Of a stretch of DNA of 41,873 nt, positions 8,001 to 16,499 are shown one piece after another. This DNA is from Clostridia bacterium (lineage in GTDB: Bacteria; Bacillota; Clostridia; TANB77; CAG-508), in assembly GCA_017404545.1 (NCBI GenBank), contig JAFRCC010000009.1, positions 1 through 41,873 of the forward strand. Reading direction: 5' to 3'. The notes below the pieces were generated by a model. It was given only the letters and a program-made list of their open reading frames with translations, made no database searches and was not told where the DNA came from. The translations under genes and the position numbers were made by a program. Positions within the stretch are counted from its first letter, which is position 1. Each line of letters begins with the position of its first letter.

Positions 8001-11000
8001 TTCAAACATAAATTGTCTTATTATTTCTGAAGGTATCCAAGTTGCACCTAGTTTTATTCCTATTTCGCTTGCAGATAAATCTTTTGGTACAACTTCTTTT
8101 AGCTTTTCTACATTTATGCTATATTCTTCATCATTTGCTAATGCTGACTCTGCAAGTTTTAATTTTTCCCTAACATTGCCACTTAAATATTCATCAGCAG
8201 GAACATATTTATCTTCAAATGGAACTTTAAATATAACACCTTTTAAATCGCTTATAATTTCTTCTTTATCTTTTGATGTTAGGTTACTCATATAATCTAA
8301 ATCAACTTTAGCTTTTTCAGATAATGAAAGTATTAGTGCTTCTTCAGAAGTATCAACCTTATCGATTTCTTTTAATGCTTTTATTGTTCTTTTGCTGAAT
8401 ATATCAGCTTTTCCAACAAATTTGCCTTCTCCATCTAACTTTTCAAGTGAACACAATAAAAAATAACTGCTGTCATTTGAGAAAGCAGTTGAATTGGCTC
8501 TTGAGTTTATCAAGCCATATTCTTTTGTAAATTTATCATAAAGTTCATTAAGTCTTGCTTGTGAAGAATGTATATCTTCATCAGAATAACCATCCATTTG
8601 ATATTCTATAACTTGTCTTACTTGTTCCCTTAAAGCAATCATTCCTTTTATTCTATTTTCGTTTGTAAGAGGAATGTCTTGAGGATACATTTGACTATTT
8701 TCTCTAAAGTATACTTCGTCATTTACTATGGTGTAGGAGTAGTTTCTAACATTTGGATCAGCAGGGATAGTATCGTCTGTATTTTCTAGTTCGTTTTCCA
8801 CTTCATATTGCTCAATTTGAGCGTGAATATTACTTATAGCATAGTTTAATGATTCTTCTAACGATTGGTCTTCATAAGGTTTACAAGTTGAATCAAAACC
8901 AAATTGTGTGGATTTCATTTCCATATTACCAAGTATCATATCAGGATTTTCAATGAAGTAATTATTCATTGTTATTCCATTGTCATCTTTATCAAGATAT
9001 ACCCAATTTGGAACAATATCGGTCATATTAGCCCTTTTTTGTAGAAAGATAATATCAGATGTTACCTCTGTTCCTGCATTCTTTGTAAAGGTGTTATTAG
9101 GTAATCTAATTGCACCAAGTAAATCTGCCCTTTGTGCTATATATTTTCTTACTTCAGGGCTTTCTTTATCTAGTGTGCCTTTTGATGTAATAAATGCTAT
9201 TACTCCTCCTGGTCTTACTTTATCTATTGTTTTAGCAAAGAAATAATCGTGTATTAAAAACTTGTTTTTGTCATACCTTTTATCTGATACTTTAAAATCT
9301 CCGAATGGTACATTACCAACTGCAACATCAAAAAATGAATCTGGTAAGTTACTATTTTCATATCCTTGTATTTGTATATCAGCTTTTTGATATAGTTGCT
9401 TTGCAATTCTTCCTGTTAAGTCATCTATTTCAATTCCATATAATTTTGAAGAATCCAATTCACTTGGCAACATTCCCATAAAGTTTCCAACACCACAACT
9501 TGGCTCTAGTATATTACCCTTTTCAAACCCCATATTCTGCAACACTTTGTATATTGAGCTTATTACTATTGGTGGTGTAAAGAATGCCGTTAGTGTAGAT
9601 GCTCTAGCAGACTTATATTCTTCATCTGTTAATAATTCCTTCAGCTTTTGATATTCTTCACTCCAGTTAGTTTTACTTTCATCAAATACATCAGGTAAAC
9701 CACCCCAACCAATATAGTTAGCAAGAATTTCTTGTTCATCTTTATTAGCAAGTCTATTTTCGTTTTCTAATTTCTTTAAAAGTTCGATTGCCTCTATATT
9801 CCTTCTAACTTTTTCTTTTGGGGTTCCTTCTCCAATTTGATTATTAGTAATGTGAAAGTTCATTTTTTCTTGATTATTATTCGACAATATTTTACTTGTT
9901 TCGATACTACGTTCATCTGTTTGCTCATTGCTTAATTGTTCTATAAATTCGTCAGATACTTCTTCTAAATCGTTTTTTAGCTCTTGTATTCCAGTAAAGT
10001 CTGAAAGTTCATTTAATAGCTCACTAATACTCGCAAATTCTCTATCTGAATATTCTAGTAAGCCTCCATCTACTACTTCGCCATTTTGATTTATTAAATC
10101 GTAATAATATCCTTCTTCGTTTGTGTGAATATGAATATAACTACTATCATTTATTTTGAAATTCTTGTCTATGTCGAATATTGATGTATCTTGTTGTTTA
10201 TCTTCAATAAGTGAAAAAGCAGGGGTATTTTCTACCTCTGCTAATGTTTCAATTATACTCATTTGCTCTTCTTGAGTTTTATTATTATCAAAAAGGTTTA
10301 GTTGTATATCAGTTCCTGAATAACTATCTCCTCTGCTTGATTCCTGAAGTTGTTCATCAGACCAATCCATTGTAGTTGATTGTTCGCTTTCATTTCCTCG
10401 TTCACTTCGCTCTTCTGTGCTAATTGTTTCACTATCTGCTCTATTCGATTCGTTGCTGTTTGGTCTATCTCCGCTAGATAATTCGTTAGTGTTCCTTTCA
10501 TCATTAACTCCGTATATAGACCTCTCTTGTTCTCCTGAATGAATTTCATTCTCATTCTCGCCCATCTGCCTAGTTGAACTTTCTTCTGTGGCTCTATTGT
10601 TAGGTTGGGTATCATATAATCCCCTTCTTTGTGATAACTTATCTCCATATTCTTCATTACTCCTTTCGTAATAGATTTTGCTTTCGTTTATATTGTTAAT
10701 ATCATCATAATTTACAGATTGATTATATTCAAATGTGCGTTTTTTATTTTTTTGAATATCTAATACGGTAGTATAAATTTCGTGTAGTTCAACTTCTGCT
10801 ATATCGCTCATAGCTATGCCAAATCGGGATATGGTTTCTATTGTATTAAATTCTGTTATCTTACTAAAATCCTCTATGTCAAAATAGTCCATTGGATCAT
10901 AGCCACATCTTTTTAGCATCATATAGCTAATTGAATTTATCATTAGATTTTTGAAGTTATGGTCTAAGTTAAAGTCATCATATTCTTCAAGTAGGCTACC

Positions 11001-11495
11001 TTCAATTATTGATTTGAAATCTATTAGATAATCTTGGATATTATCTTCTACACTATTTCTAACTGAAGAAACAATAGCATCTTCTAGGTTGTCTTTAAAT
11101 TCTAGTGTTCCAAAGCTATTTTCTAAAGATTCAATAACTTGATTTTCACTACCATTAGGAATGCTCCAAATATTAAATGTTCTTCCAAATTTGTCGTAAG
11201 TATCTTCAATATCAAAAACGTGTCTTAATGAAATATAACCGCTCTTGTTTTGCAGTAATGCAATACCTTTTGAGCCTTTCTGTATCCATCTATGTAATCT
11301 TCTATTCCAAGTTTCCATTTCTGCACAAACTTTAGCATCAGGTCTTTGAGCATAGATAAGTATCTGATCATTGAATGGATATTTATAATTGTTAGAAGCG
11401 GTATCTAAAAACTTTAGCCAATTACTAGGAGATTTTGTTATTTCTTTTGTAGTTTCGTTTGATAACTCAGTTATCATCTGTAATTTGCTAGGCAT
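5088..11495 (-). CDS. Giant DNA methylase-SNF2 helicase of conjugative elements
   Basis: 2135 residues. The N-terminus (1-90) resembles the ArdC-like domain common to these proteins. Residues about 270-400 form a Ser/Glu/Asn-rich low-complexity linker. An N6-adenine methylase core carries EPSCGVGNF (motif I, near 667) and GNVPFG (motif IV, an NPPF variant, near 728). The SNF2 helicase has Walker A EVGAGKT (near 1332), the DEAH box VDEAHNYKNL (near 1495), and helicase-C motifs GSTQKMGAGTNVQDR and TQRNGRMIRQGN (near 1830). A coiled-coil tail follows. In Tn1549/CTn elements this protein is conserved and is thought to modify or remodel the element's DNA and block host restriction. The frame is intact. 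Start ATG lies behind GGAGG. Confidence 0.93.
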   Translation of the reverse strand: MPSKLQMITELSNETTKEITKSPSNWLKFLDTASNNYKYPFNDQILIYAQRPDAKVCAEMETWNRRLHRWIQKGSKGIALLQNKSGYISLRHVFDIEDTYDKFGRTFNIWSIPNGSENQVIESLENSFGTLEFKDNLEDAIVSSVRNSVEDNIQDYLIDFKSIIEGSLLEEYDDFNLDHNFKNLMINSISYMMLKRCGYDPMDYFDIEDFSKITEFNTIETISRFGIAMSDIAEVELHEIYTTVLDIQKNKKRTFEYNQSVNYDDINNINESKIYYERSNEEYGDKLSQRRGLYDTQPNNRATEESSTRQMGENENEIHSGEQERSIYGVNDERNTNELSSGDRPNSNESNRADSETISTEERSERGNESEQSTTMDWSDEQLQESSRGDSYSGTDIQLNLFDNNKTQEEQMSIIETLAEVENTPAFSLIEDKQQDTSIFDIDKNFKINDSSYIHIHTNEEGYYYDLINQNGEVVDGGLLEYSDREFASISELLNELSDFTGIQELKNDLEEVSDEFIEQLSNEQTDERSIETSKILSNNNQEKMNFHITNNQIGEGTPKEKVRRNIEAIELLKKLENENRLANKDEQEILANYIGWGGLPDVFDESKTNWSEEYQKLKELLTDEEYKSARASTLTAFFTPPIVISSIYKVLQNMGFEKGNILEPSCGVGNFMGMLPSELDSSKLYGIEIDDLTGRIAKQLYQKADIQIQGYENSNLPDSFFDVAVGNVPFGDFKVSDKRYDKNKFLIHDYFFAKTIDKVRPGGVIAFITSKGTLDKESPEVRKYIAQRADLLGAIRLPNNTFTKNAGTEVTSDIIFLQKRANMTDIVPNWVYLDKDDNGITMNNYFIENPDMILGNMEMKSTQFGFDSTCKPYEDQSLEESLNYAISNIHAQIEQYEVENELENTDDTIPADPNVRNYSYTIVNDEVYFRENSQMYPQDIPLTNENRIKGMIALREQVRQVIEYQMDGYSDEDIHSSQARLNELYDKFTKEYGLINSRANSTAFSNDSSYFLLCSLEKLDGEGKFVGKADIFSKRTIKALKEIDKVDTSEEALILSLSEKAKVDLDYMSNLTSKDKEEIISDLKGVIFKVPFEDKYVPADEYLSGNVREKLKLAESALANDEEYSINVEKLKEVVPKDLSASEIGIKLGATWIPSEIIRQFMFELLDTPVYRQWDIKVRYSDITSEWYVENKSSDRANVKAYSTYGTDRINAYKIIEQTLNLKDVKIFDTQIDENGNKQRVLNRKETAIAQSKQDSIKQTFQDWIWSDPDRRNQLVRIYNDKFNSIRPREYDGSHLNFVGINPEIKLRKHQVNAIAHVLYGNNVLLAHEVGAGKTFEMVASAMESKRLGLCNKSLFVVPNHIIEQFASEFLQLYPSANILVSTKKDFETKNRKKFCSRIATGDYDAVIIGHSQFEKIPMSVERQKALIEEQITDIINGIDEAKRNRGENYTIKQLEKSKRQLETRLEKLNNQSSKDDVVTFEELGVDKLFVDEAHNYKNLFLYTKMRNVGGIAQTEAQKSSDLFMKCRYLDEITGGKGTVFATGTPVSNSMVELYTMQRYLQYNDLKKQGLEHFDNWASTFGETVTAIELAPEGSGYRAKTRFAKFHNLPELMSLFKEIADIQTADTLNLPTPEVENHNIVVKPSQIQKDMVTELGNRAEKIREGQVDASVDNMLKITNEGRKLALDQRLINPLLENAEDSKVKTCTNNIYTIWENGKLDKQTQLVFCDLSTPKDNKAYENVEFSDIYNELKKDLIEKGIPTNEIAFIHEADTEAKKKELFSKVRNGDVRILIGSTQKMGAGTNVQDRLIALHHLDCPWRPSDLTQRNGRMIRQGNKNDKVHVYSYVTEGTFDAYLYQLVEQKQKFISQIMTSKTPMRTMEDIDEKALSYGEIKALATGNPKILEKTNLDSEVTKLNLLKQNFMSQKYELQDKILKYFPQEIARIDEKIAAMEYDIVTLRERTNENSEGFSPMVINNVTYTQKEDAGKKLVECCQSIKSFEEKEIGEYRGFKMILYFDSFNKLFNLKLKNKYSYNLQLGSDIYGNITRINNRLEQIEKDIPTERNLLDNIKHQLETAKIEVEKEFPQEQILQEKQKRLDELNIELKLNERDKEILGNEVEDNNKDIAIEKEFQR

Positions 11496-11507
11496 TTTAG
11501 TACCTCC

Positions 11508-11804
11508 TTATTTATTTCTTTCTGCTTGTCTTCTTTCATATTTAGCTTTAGCCTCTGAAAAATAGTCTTTCTCATCTTCAATATCGCTTGATAATAAAGT
11601 TTGTCTTATTAAGCCTTTAATTTCGCTAGGATAACATCTAACTGAAATTGTTTCTTCGTATCCTTCTTTGATATTTAAAACATAAGCATAGTCCATTATT
11701 TTGTTGAATAACTTTCGTGATTCTTCTGTATTGTTGTAATTAAGTAATTTTGCTAATTTGTTAAATAATTCTTTATCTAAATATAAGTTAATTGTTTCGT
11801 TCAT
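11508..11804 (-). CDS. Small conserved element protein, function unknown
   Basis: 98 residues, charged and helical, with no membrane segment. The N-terminus MNETINLYLDKELFNKLAKLL looks like a ribbon or short strand followed by a helix, as in small DNA-binding proteins. The C-terminus EAKAKYERRQAERNK is strongly basic. It overlaps the preceding gene by 17 bases and lies 12 bases before the methylase-helicase, so all three are translated together. I cannot assign a family. Confidence 0.6.
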   Translation of the reverse strand: MNETINLYLDKELFNKLAKLLNYNNTEESRKLFNKIMDYAYVLNIKEGYEETISVRCYPSEIKGLIRQTLLSSDIEDEKDYFSEAKAKYERRQAERNK

Positions 11805-12027
11805 CTTCGTGTCCTTTCTGCTCTTCTAATAAGAACCTTAAAATACTTTGTTTATTTTTTATACATTCACTTAACTGAAGTAGAAATATATCTTCTTCAG
11901 CATTTAGCTTTAGTTTCTTTCCGTCAATATAGTTAATTGACACTACTTGTCTTTCATCAACTATATTGTTGTTTTTTAGCTTTTGTAGAAAATTCATTTT
12001 CTTTTTAATATTGTCATCTAATTTCAT
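11788..12027 (-). CDS. Small conserved element protein, function unknown
   Basis: 79 residues with a basic N-terminus, a middle reading VVSINYIDGKKLKLNAEEDIFLLQL, and an acidic tail. No recognised motif. The start ATG has an AAGGAG site that follows the U-tract of a terminator at 12042-12073. It begins the three-gene unit ending with the methylase-helicase. Confidence 0.6.
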   Translation of the reverse strand: MKLDDNIKKKMNFLQKLKNNNIVDERQVVSINYIDGKKLKLNAEEDIFLLQLSECIKNKQSILRFLLEEQKGHEDERNN

Positions 12028-12041
12028 TACTTTCTCCTTAA

Positions 12042-12073
12042 AGTCAAAAAGAGAGCTATTGCTAGCCCTCTCT
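12042..12073 (-). terminator. Terminator between the VOC cargo gene and the methylase operon
   Basis: Arms GAGAGGGCTA and TAGCTCTC with a short loop, then TTTTTGACTTT. It sits directly before AAGGAG of the next gene, the same arrangement as at 511-548, 21616-21647 and 22427-22460. Confidence 0.7.
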
Positions 12074-12095
12074 ATAACTTTTATATGATTATATT

Positions 12096-12503
12096 TTATT
12101 TTGTACCCAAATCTTCTGAAAATCTTAATAAATACCCATCTGGATCTTGTACTAAAAATTCTTTATTTCCAAGCAATTTATCATCTTGCCTGTACCAATT
12201 TTCTTCCATCTCGAATGCTATTTTATAATTATTATCTTTTAATGTATTATATATTTTATTTACATCATCTACTTCGAGTTGAAAGTTTATACCATTTCCA
12301 AATGGATATGATAATGGAGCTACATCCCATTTATCATTGTCATCAATTTCTTGCAGCATAAATTGAATTTCGCCCATAGAAAGAAATAAAAACTTATTTT
12401 CAGGTCTTTCATATTCAATTTTAAAGCCAACACATTTATAAAATTTTAAGCTATTTTCTAAATTAGTTACACTTAATTCAGGTATAATTTTATTAAAATA
12501 CAT
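12096..12503 (-). CDS. VOC family protein (glyoxalase/bleomycin-resistance fold)
   Basis: About 135 residues from ATG at 12503, placed behind GAAAGGA; a TTG 15 bases upstream is less likely. The paired beta-alpha-beta-beta-beta modules are visible: IIPELSVTNLENSLKFYKCV at the start, GNGINFQLEVDDVNKIY in the middle, and FLVQDPDGYLLRFSEDL at the end, with the usual metal-ligand Glu/His region. Such proteins bind or degrade small molecules, including bleomycin-like drugs and methylglyoxal adducts. The ligand is unknown. It follows the sirtuin operon and may be its last gene. Confidence 0.85.
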   Translation of the reverse strand: MYFNKIIPELSVTNLENSLKFYKCVGFKIEYERPENKFLFLSMGEIQFMLQEIDDNDKWDVAPLSYPFGNGINFQLEVDDVNKIYNTLKDNNYKIAFEMEENWYRQDDKLLGNKEFLVQDPDGYLLRFSEDLGTK

Positions 12504-12584
12504 CGCTTTTCCTTTCAATTTACTTTATATGATTTGTGAAGAATACCAAAATCTTGTTAACAAAATGAAGTTTATATATGTATT

Positions 12585-13487
12585 TTAGTCTAACCTTAAT
12601 TGTCCATAATTTTTATCTGTATATCTATGTATTTTTTGCTTTCTTGTTTTTTGTACTCCTCTAGCATATTTTATCTCTGGATAACCAAATCCAACTATTA
12701 ACTTTGTATAATGGTCTTTTGGTATATTAAGCATTTCTCTTGCTTTTGGAGATAACTCGTTCAATACTTCAGCAGGATAACTCATAATTATAGTTCCAAG
12801 CCCATAACTATTTGCAATTAACTCAAAATGTGTAGTTGCTACATCACAATTTACTCTTGAATCATCTGCCCATTTCCCAACACATTTTTCGTGTGCTATA
12901 AATAAATGTGGAGCTCCACAGAATAATAAATCTCCGTTTCTAACTGTCTTTTCTGATTCTTTCATTTTCTTATAATAAAAATCACTAAAACTTGAAGTAT
13001 AAATATGTTTTTTAGCCTGTTCTTCCATATCTTGATATGCAATATCTCTTATAGCTTTTACTCTGTCTTTATCATCAATTATTGTATATTCAACATTACA
13101 AGAGTTACCACCTGTTGGAGCAGATTCCAATGCTTTTAATATTTTGTCTATTATTTGTGGCTCAACATTTTTATCTAAATATCTTCTGCAAGATCTACGA
13201 TTTACAAGTAGTCTTGACATTTGCTCTCCCATATTATCATTTGGTGGTGGAAGTGAATCTTCAGGCTTCTTTCCAAATATTGATATAGCACCTTTAGGAC
13301 ATACTGCTAGACAATGTTCACATCTCCAACAGCCTCTCCAACCAAATCTTTCAAAGTCTTTCATTTCAGGATAGCCATCTTTTCCAAATTGTAATACCAT
13401 TCCAGAGCAGACATTTATACATTTGCCACATTTTATACATTTAGATTTATCTACTACAAATTTACATCTATCTTTTATACTTTCCAT
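12585..13487 (-). CDS. Nitroreductase with N-terminal two-cluster ferredoxin domain
   Basis: 300 residues. The ferredoxin part (about 10-70) has two cysteine motifs, CIKCGKCINVC and CWRCEHCLAVCPKG, for two [4Fe-4S] clusters. Residues about 85-280 form an FMN-binding nitroreductase domain, starting with the NRRSCRRYLDKNVE signature and including APTGGNSCN for flavin binding. It should pass electrons to a flavin that reduces nitro, quinone or similar groups. The start overlaps the SirTM stop region (GAGGAATTAAGATG), so it belongs to the same operon. It may supply the redox step of the pathway, much as old-yellow-type oxidoreductases do in other SirTM operons (inference). Confidence 0.88.
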   Translation of the reverse strand: MESIKDRCKFVVDKSKCIKCGKCINVCSGMVLQFGKDGYPEMKDFERFGWRGCWRCEHCLAVCPKGAISIFGKKPEDSLPPPNDNMGEQMSRLLVNRRSCRRYLDKNVEPQIIDKILKALESAPTGGNSCNVEYTIIDDKDRVKAIRDIAYQDMEEQAKKHIYTSSFSDFYYKKMKESEKTVRNGDLLFCGAPHLFIAHEKCVGKWADDSRVNCDVATTHFELIANSYGLGTIIMSYPAEVLNELSPKAREMLNIPKDHYTKLIVGFGYPEIKYARGVQKTRKQKIHRYTDKNYGQLRLD

Positions 13488-13488
13488 C

Positions 13489-14331
13489 TTAATTCCTCAA
13501 ATCTTCTATAATTTTATTTGTATCCTCATTAAAAGCAATTAAGTTATTTCCTAAATCATTCCAACTTTCTGGGTGTTCTTTATTTATTCTAATTAGTGAG
13601 TAATCTTTGTTTTCTTTTACTAATTGCTCAAAAGGAAATCTGATAATTCCAGGTGTATTGAAACCAACACCAATTTCTATTAAAGCTACTTTCTTACCTT
13701 TAATCTTATTAAGAAATACACTATATTTATCATTTTGTTTGTACCAATAATCATCTTCTACAAAGTATGCATCTTTTCTTAAATTAACATCCATTTCTTC
13801 ATTACATACAGGACAATACATTACTTCATCACTTGGGACTTTACAATCGTTCGTATCTTTTAACCATTTTTCAACTAATTCTTTATTAGAATATAGTTTA
13901 TTATGACAAGCCTTTGAACATTGTAACATTCCATAATCGCCTTGTGTAGCAAAGATATTTTCTTTATTAAATCCTGCTATTTCAAATTGTGCATCAACAT
14001 TTGTTGTAAGTATAAAATACTCTTTATTTTTTACTAAATTAAGTATTTCACTATATAATTTTAAAGGTTCTTTGTTGTATCTATTTAAGTTAATAAGCCT
14101 AGCCCAAAATGCCCACTTTTCTTCTTGTGTTGGAAAATCATAAAAGGTTGCAGTATATAAATCTGTAAATCCATATTTATATATAAAATCTCCAAAGTTA
14201 TTTTTAAATTTATCTCCACAATATTCTAATCCTGCTGCTGTTGATAGTCCTGCTCCTGCACCTATTAAAATATAATCAGCCTCTTTTATAACATTTTTAG
14301 CATTTTCAATTCTTGATTCATAATTAAACAT
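13489..14331 (-). CDS. Class M sirtuin (SirTM), protein mono-ADP-ribosyltransferase type
   Basis: About 280 residues from ATG at 14331, 9 bases after AAGGAG; a TTG at 14340 is the longer option. The NAD-binding motif GAGAGLSTAAG (about 25-35) and TTNVD (about 110-114) are intact. At the place of the sirtuin catalytic His the sequence reads TQGDYG, with Gln instead of His, which marks the SirTM class. These enzymes are known as ADP-ribosyltransferases rather than deacetylases. Zinc cysteines follow (LQCSKAC...CPVC). Known SirTMs modify a lipoyl carrier GcvH-L and are reversed by a linked macrodomain. Here the macrodomain is two genes upstream, but no carrier or lipoate ligase is seen. Confidence 0.9.
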   Translation of the reverse strand: MFNYESRIENAKNVIKEADYILIGAGAGLSTAAGLEYCGDKFKNNFGDFIYKYGFTDLYTATFYDFPTQEEKWAFWARLINLNRYNKEPLKLYSEILNLVKNKEYFILTTNVDAQFEIAGFNKENIFATQGDYGMLQCSKACHNKLYSNKELVEKWLKDTNDCKVPSDEVMYCPVCNEEMDVNLRKDAYFVEDDYWYKQNDKYSVFLNKIKGKKVALIEIGVGFNTPGIIRFPFEQLVKENKDYSLIRINKEHPESWNDLGNNLIAFNEDTNKIIEDLRN

Positions 14332-14344
14332 CTCTATCAACTCC

Positions 14345-15346
14345 TTAAAATAATGTTACTTGTTCAAGTTTGTTTTCTATCTTCCAACTTTTTTGTTTAG
14401 CCTCTGTTACTTTATCTTCAGGTGTACTTTCTCCAATTAAAAATGGAGAATTAGGATTATGAAGTTTATAATTTTCTTGTACCAATGTTTTATTAAAATT
14501 TGCATAACAATATTTACAAAGGTGCATACAACTATTATAAGCTCCTATATCATTTCCCATTAAACAATTACAAATAGGCTTTCCTTTATCAGATAAAGTA
14601 ATATCTTTTGTAACTTCTGTATTACCATTTGTTACTATTCTTTTTGATTGACCACTTGGTGCTTTTAGATTAAAACCTATTGCCTTTTCTACTATTTCTT
14701 GACTCATACAACCTGTTATATCAATTCCAACTTCCTTTAAATTTGGATTTTCACAACAGCCGTGTATTACCATATTATTTTCTTTACCTATTCTAACAAA
14801 TTCTTTTGCAATAAGTTTTTGCTCTTCGTTTGTTGGTGGTCTTATATCAGGTGCATTTCTTTTTACTTTTTCATATAAATCTAAAAAGCTAATAGTAACA
14901 TCTTCGGTATAGCCTTTTAAAGTTTTAGCAAATAACTCAAACATTTCTATATGTTTTTCTACTGAATATTCTTCGTTTATTAGTATTGGATCATAACGAA
15001 GTGCTACTGCATTTTTACCTATTTTATTTGATAAAGTCTTAAAATCTTCAATTACTTTTTCAAAAGGTGGTACATTAGGCTCTAAATCTTTTCCGTATGG
15101 TGTTATTGTTACAAACCAAAACATATTATATTTTTCTTTAAGCTCATCTATATATTTAAGCATTGGATATGGATTTTTAGTACAAAATGCAAGACAATCA
15201 ACTACATCAGGAGATAGACTATATTTGCTTACTTGCAATCTATAATATGGGTTTCTAACATAAACAAAACCTTCACGAACTCTATTCATTAACCATTCTG
15301 AATAAAATGCAGGTATATCTGTTCTCATTCCAGTATTTATAATCAA
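14345..15346 (-). CDS. DUF1848 protein with C-terminal Cys cluster
   Basis: 333 residues. I place the start at the TTG at 15346, giving LIINTGMRTDIPAFYSEWL as in the family, because the upstream ATG at 15355 touches the Shine-Dalgarno. Hallmarks are RTDIPAFYSEW, LSPDVVDCLAFCTKNP, and a C-terminal CMHLCKYCYANF segment (C-x3-C-x2-C-Y), with further Cys at HGCCENP, DITGCM and CNCLMGNDIG. The Cys pattern suggests an iron-sulfur cluster and a radical-SAM-like fold. The reaction is not known. It sits between the macrodomain and SirTM genes with gaps of 4 and about 14 bases, so a role in making or recognising the ADP-ribosylation target is plausible but unproven. Confidence 0.8.
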   Translation of the reverse strand: MIINTGMRTDIPAFYSEWLMNRVREGFVYVRNPYYRLQVSKYSLSPDVVDCLAFCTKNPYPMLKYIDELKEKYNMFWFVTITPYGKDLEPNVPPFEKVIEDFKTLSNKIGKNAVALRYDPILINEEYSVEKHIEMFELFAKTLKGYTEDVTISFLDLYEKVKRNAPDIRPPTNEEQKLIAKEFVRIGKENNMVIHGCCENPNLKEVGIDITGCMSQEIVEKAIGFNLKAPSGQSKRIVTNGNTEVTKDITLSDKGKPICNCLMGNDIGAYNSCMHLCKYCYANFNKTLVQENYKLHNPNSPFLIGESTPEDKVTEAKQKSWKIENKLEQVTLF

Positions 15347-15359
15347 TCTCCTCATCTCC

Positions 15360-16112
15360 TTACTTTAATTCGTTTTTATAAATCTCTAAATCTTCATCTG
15401 AATATACATTAAATACAACTTTTTCTATTTTGTTATTTTCTTTAAAGAAATCTTTTACTGATTTTATCGCTATCTCACAAGCCCTATCTTTTGGAAATCT
15501 AAATACTCCTGTTGATATACAAGGAAATGCTATTGTTTTTATTCCGTTATCAACTGCTAATTTTAAAGAATTTATATAGCAATTTTTTAGTTCTTTTTCT
15601 TTTTGTTCTGTTACTTCACTTTTTACTATCGGTCCGACAGTCTGTATTACATATTTACAAGGTAAATTATATCCTTTTGTAATTATCACTTTTCCTGTTT
15701 CAAGATTGTATTTTAAATCTTTCATAATCTCATTACAAGCTAAACGAAGTCTAACACCTGCAAAAGTATTTATTTGATTATCTATACAATTATGATTTGG
15801 AACAAAGCATCCTAATCCTTGTGAATTTCCTGCATTAACTATTGCTTCAATTTTTAATTTTGTAATATCTCCTTGCCATAAAGCAATTTTGTTATTAGCC
15901 TTAATATCATCAACTTTTGTTATACCTTGTTTTTCTAACTCTTCTTGTAAATACTCATCTTCTGCTTTTAAAAATTTTTCTGAAATAGGATTTGCTTGTC
16001 TAACATTAACTAAAGCTCTATATAATGATTTCTTTTCTCTATTATTATAATCAAAGTTTTCTCTACCTGATTCTTTTAATAAATATTCTATTAAATAATC
16101 TATTTTTTCCAT
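15360..16112 (-). CDS. Zinc-type macrodomain ADP-ribosylhydrolase with N-terminal extension
   Basis: 250 residues. The first 75 form a helical extension. The macrodomain then reads IALWQGDITKLKIEAIVNAGN, with the Asn/Asp ribose contacts. The GLGCFVPNHNCIDNQINTFA loop contains the Cys, His and Cys residues typical of zinc macrodomains linked to SirTM. The phosphate loop ISTGVFRFP is intact. Family knowledge: these remove ADP-ribose from protein, reversing SirTM. It starts behind GAAGGTGG, 50 bases after the HxlR gene and past a hairpin at 16127-16158, and leads the block macrodomain-DUF1848-SirTM-nitroreductase. Confidence 0.92.
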   Translation of the reverse strand: MEKIDYLIEYLLKESGRENFDYNNREKKSLYRALVNVRQANPISEKFLKAEDEYLQEELEKQGITKVDDIKANNKIALWQGDITKLKIEAIVNAGNSQGLGCFVPNHNCIDNQINTFAGVRLRLACNEIMKDLKYNLETGKVIITKGYNLPCKYVIQTVGPIVKSEVTEQKEKELKNCYINSLKLAVDNGIKTIAFPCISTGVFRFPKDRACEIAIKSVKDFFKENNKIEKVVFNVYSDEDLEIYKNELK

Positions 16113-16126
16113 GTTACCACCTTCTA

Positions 16127-16158
16127 CAAAATAAGACTGATAATAAATATCAGCCTTA
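16127..16158 (-). terminator. Weak terminator between HxlR and the macrodomain gene
   Basis: Arms GGCTGATA and TATCAGTC around TTTAT, then TTATTTTG. The T run is broken, so read-through into the macrodomain operon is likely. Confidence 0.55.
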
Positions 16159-16162
16159 AATT

Positions 16163-16480
16163 TTATTTTTTGTCTTTATATTTGTTTCCAAACTCTTTCA
16201 TTAAATCAATTATAGGCTTTAATTCTTCTCCTTTAGCACTTAATGAATATTCTACTTTTGGAGGAACTACAGCATAAGTTTTTCTATTTATAATACCATC
16301 ATTCTCCATCTCTCTTAAATTCTCTGTTAATACTTTTGCAGATATACCAATAATAGATTTATTTAATTCATTAAATCTCTTTGTTCCTGTTAGTAAATCT
16401 CTTAATATTAAACATTTCCACTTATTTGATAATATCGAAGCAGTATATTCTACTGGACATTCAGTATATACTTTTGCCAT
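16163..16480 (-). CDS. HxlR-family winged-helix transcription regulator
   Basis: 105 residues spanning one HxlR domain: CPVEYTASILSNKWKCLILRDLL at the start, RFNELNKSIIGISAKVLTENLREME as the recognition region, and the wing IINRKTYAVVPPKVEYSLSAKGEEL. The single N-terminal Cys (CPV, residue 8) matches the redox- or electrophile-sensing Cys of YodB/CatR-type members. Such regulators usually control their own operon in response to quinones, aldehydes or disulfide stress. A candidate operator lies upstream at 16919-16952. It probably controls the adjacent sirtuin-macrodomain-nitroreductase block. Confidence 0.88.
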   Translation of the reverse strand: MAKVYTECPVEYTASILSNKWKCLILRDLLTGTKRFNELNKSIIGISAKVLTENLREMENDGIINRKTYAVVPPKVEYSLSAKGEELKPIIDLMKEFGNKYKDKK

Positions 16481-16499
16481 AATTCATCTTCCTTTCCAA

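Noticed and set aside
10298..10657. 119-codon minus-strand ORF inside the methylase-helicase
   Set aside because: An alternative frame through the Ser/Glu-rich linker; the long frame is intact and coding.
13082..13374. Plus-strand ORFs opposite the nitroreductase
   Set aside because: Shadows of a clear minus-strand gene; no start site context.
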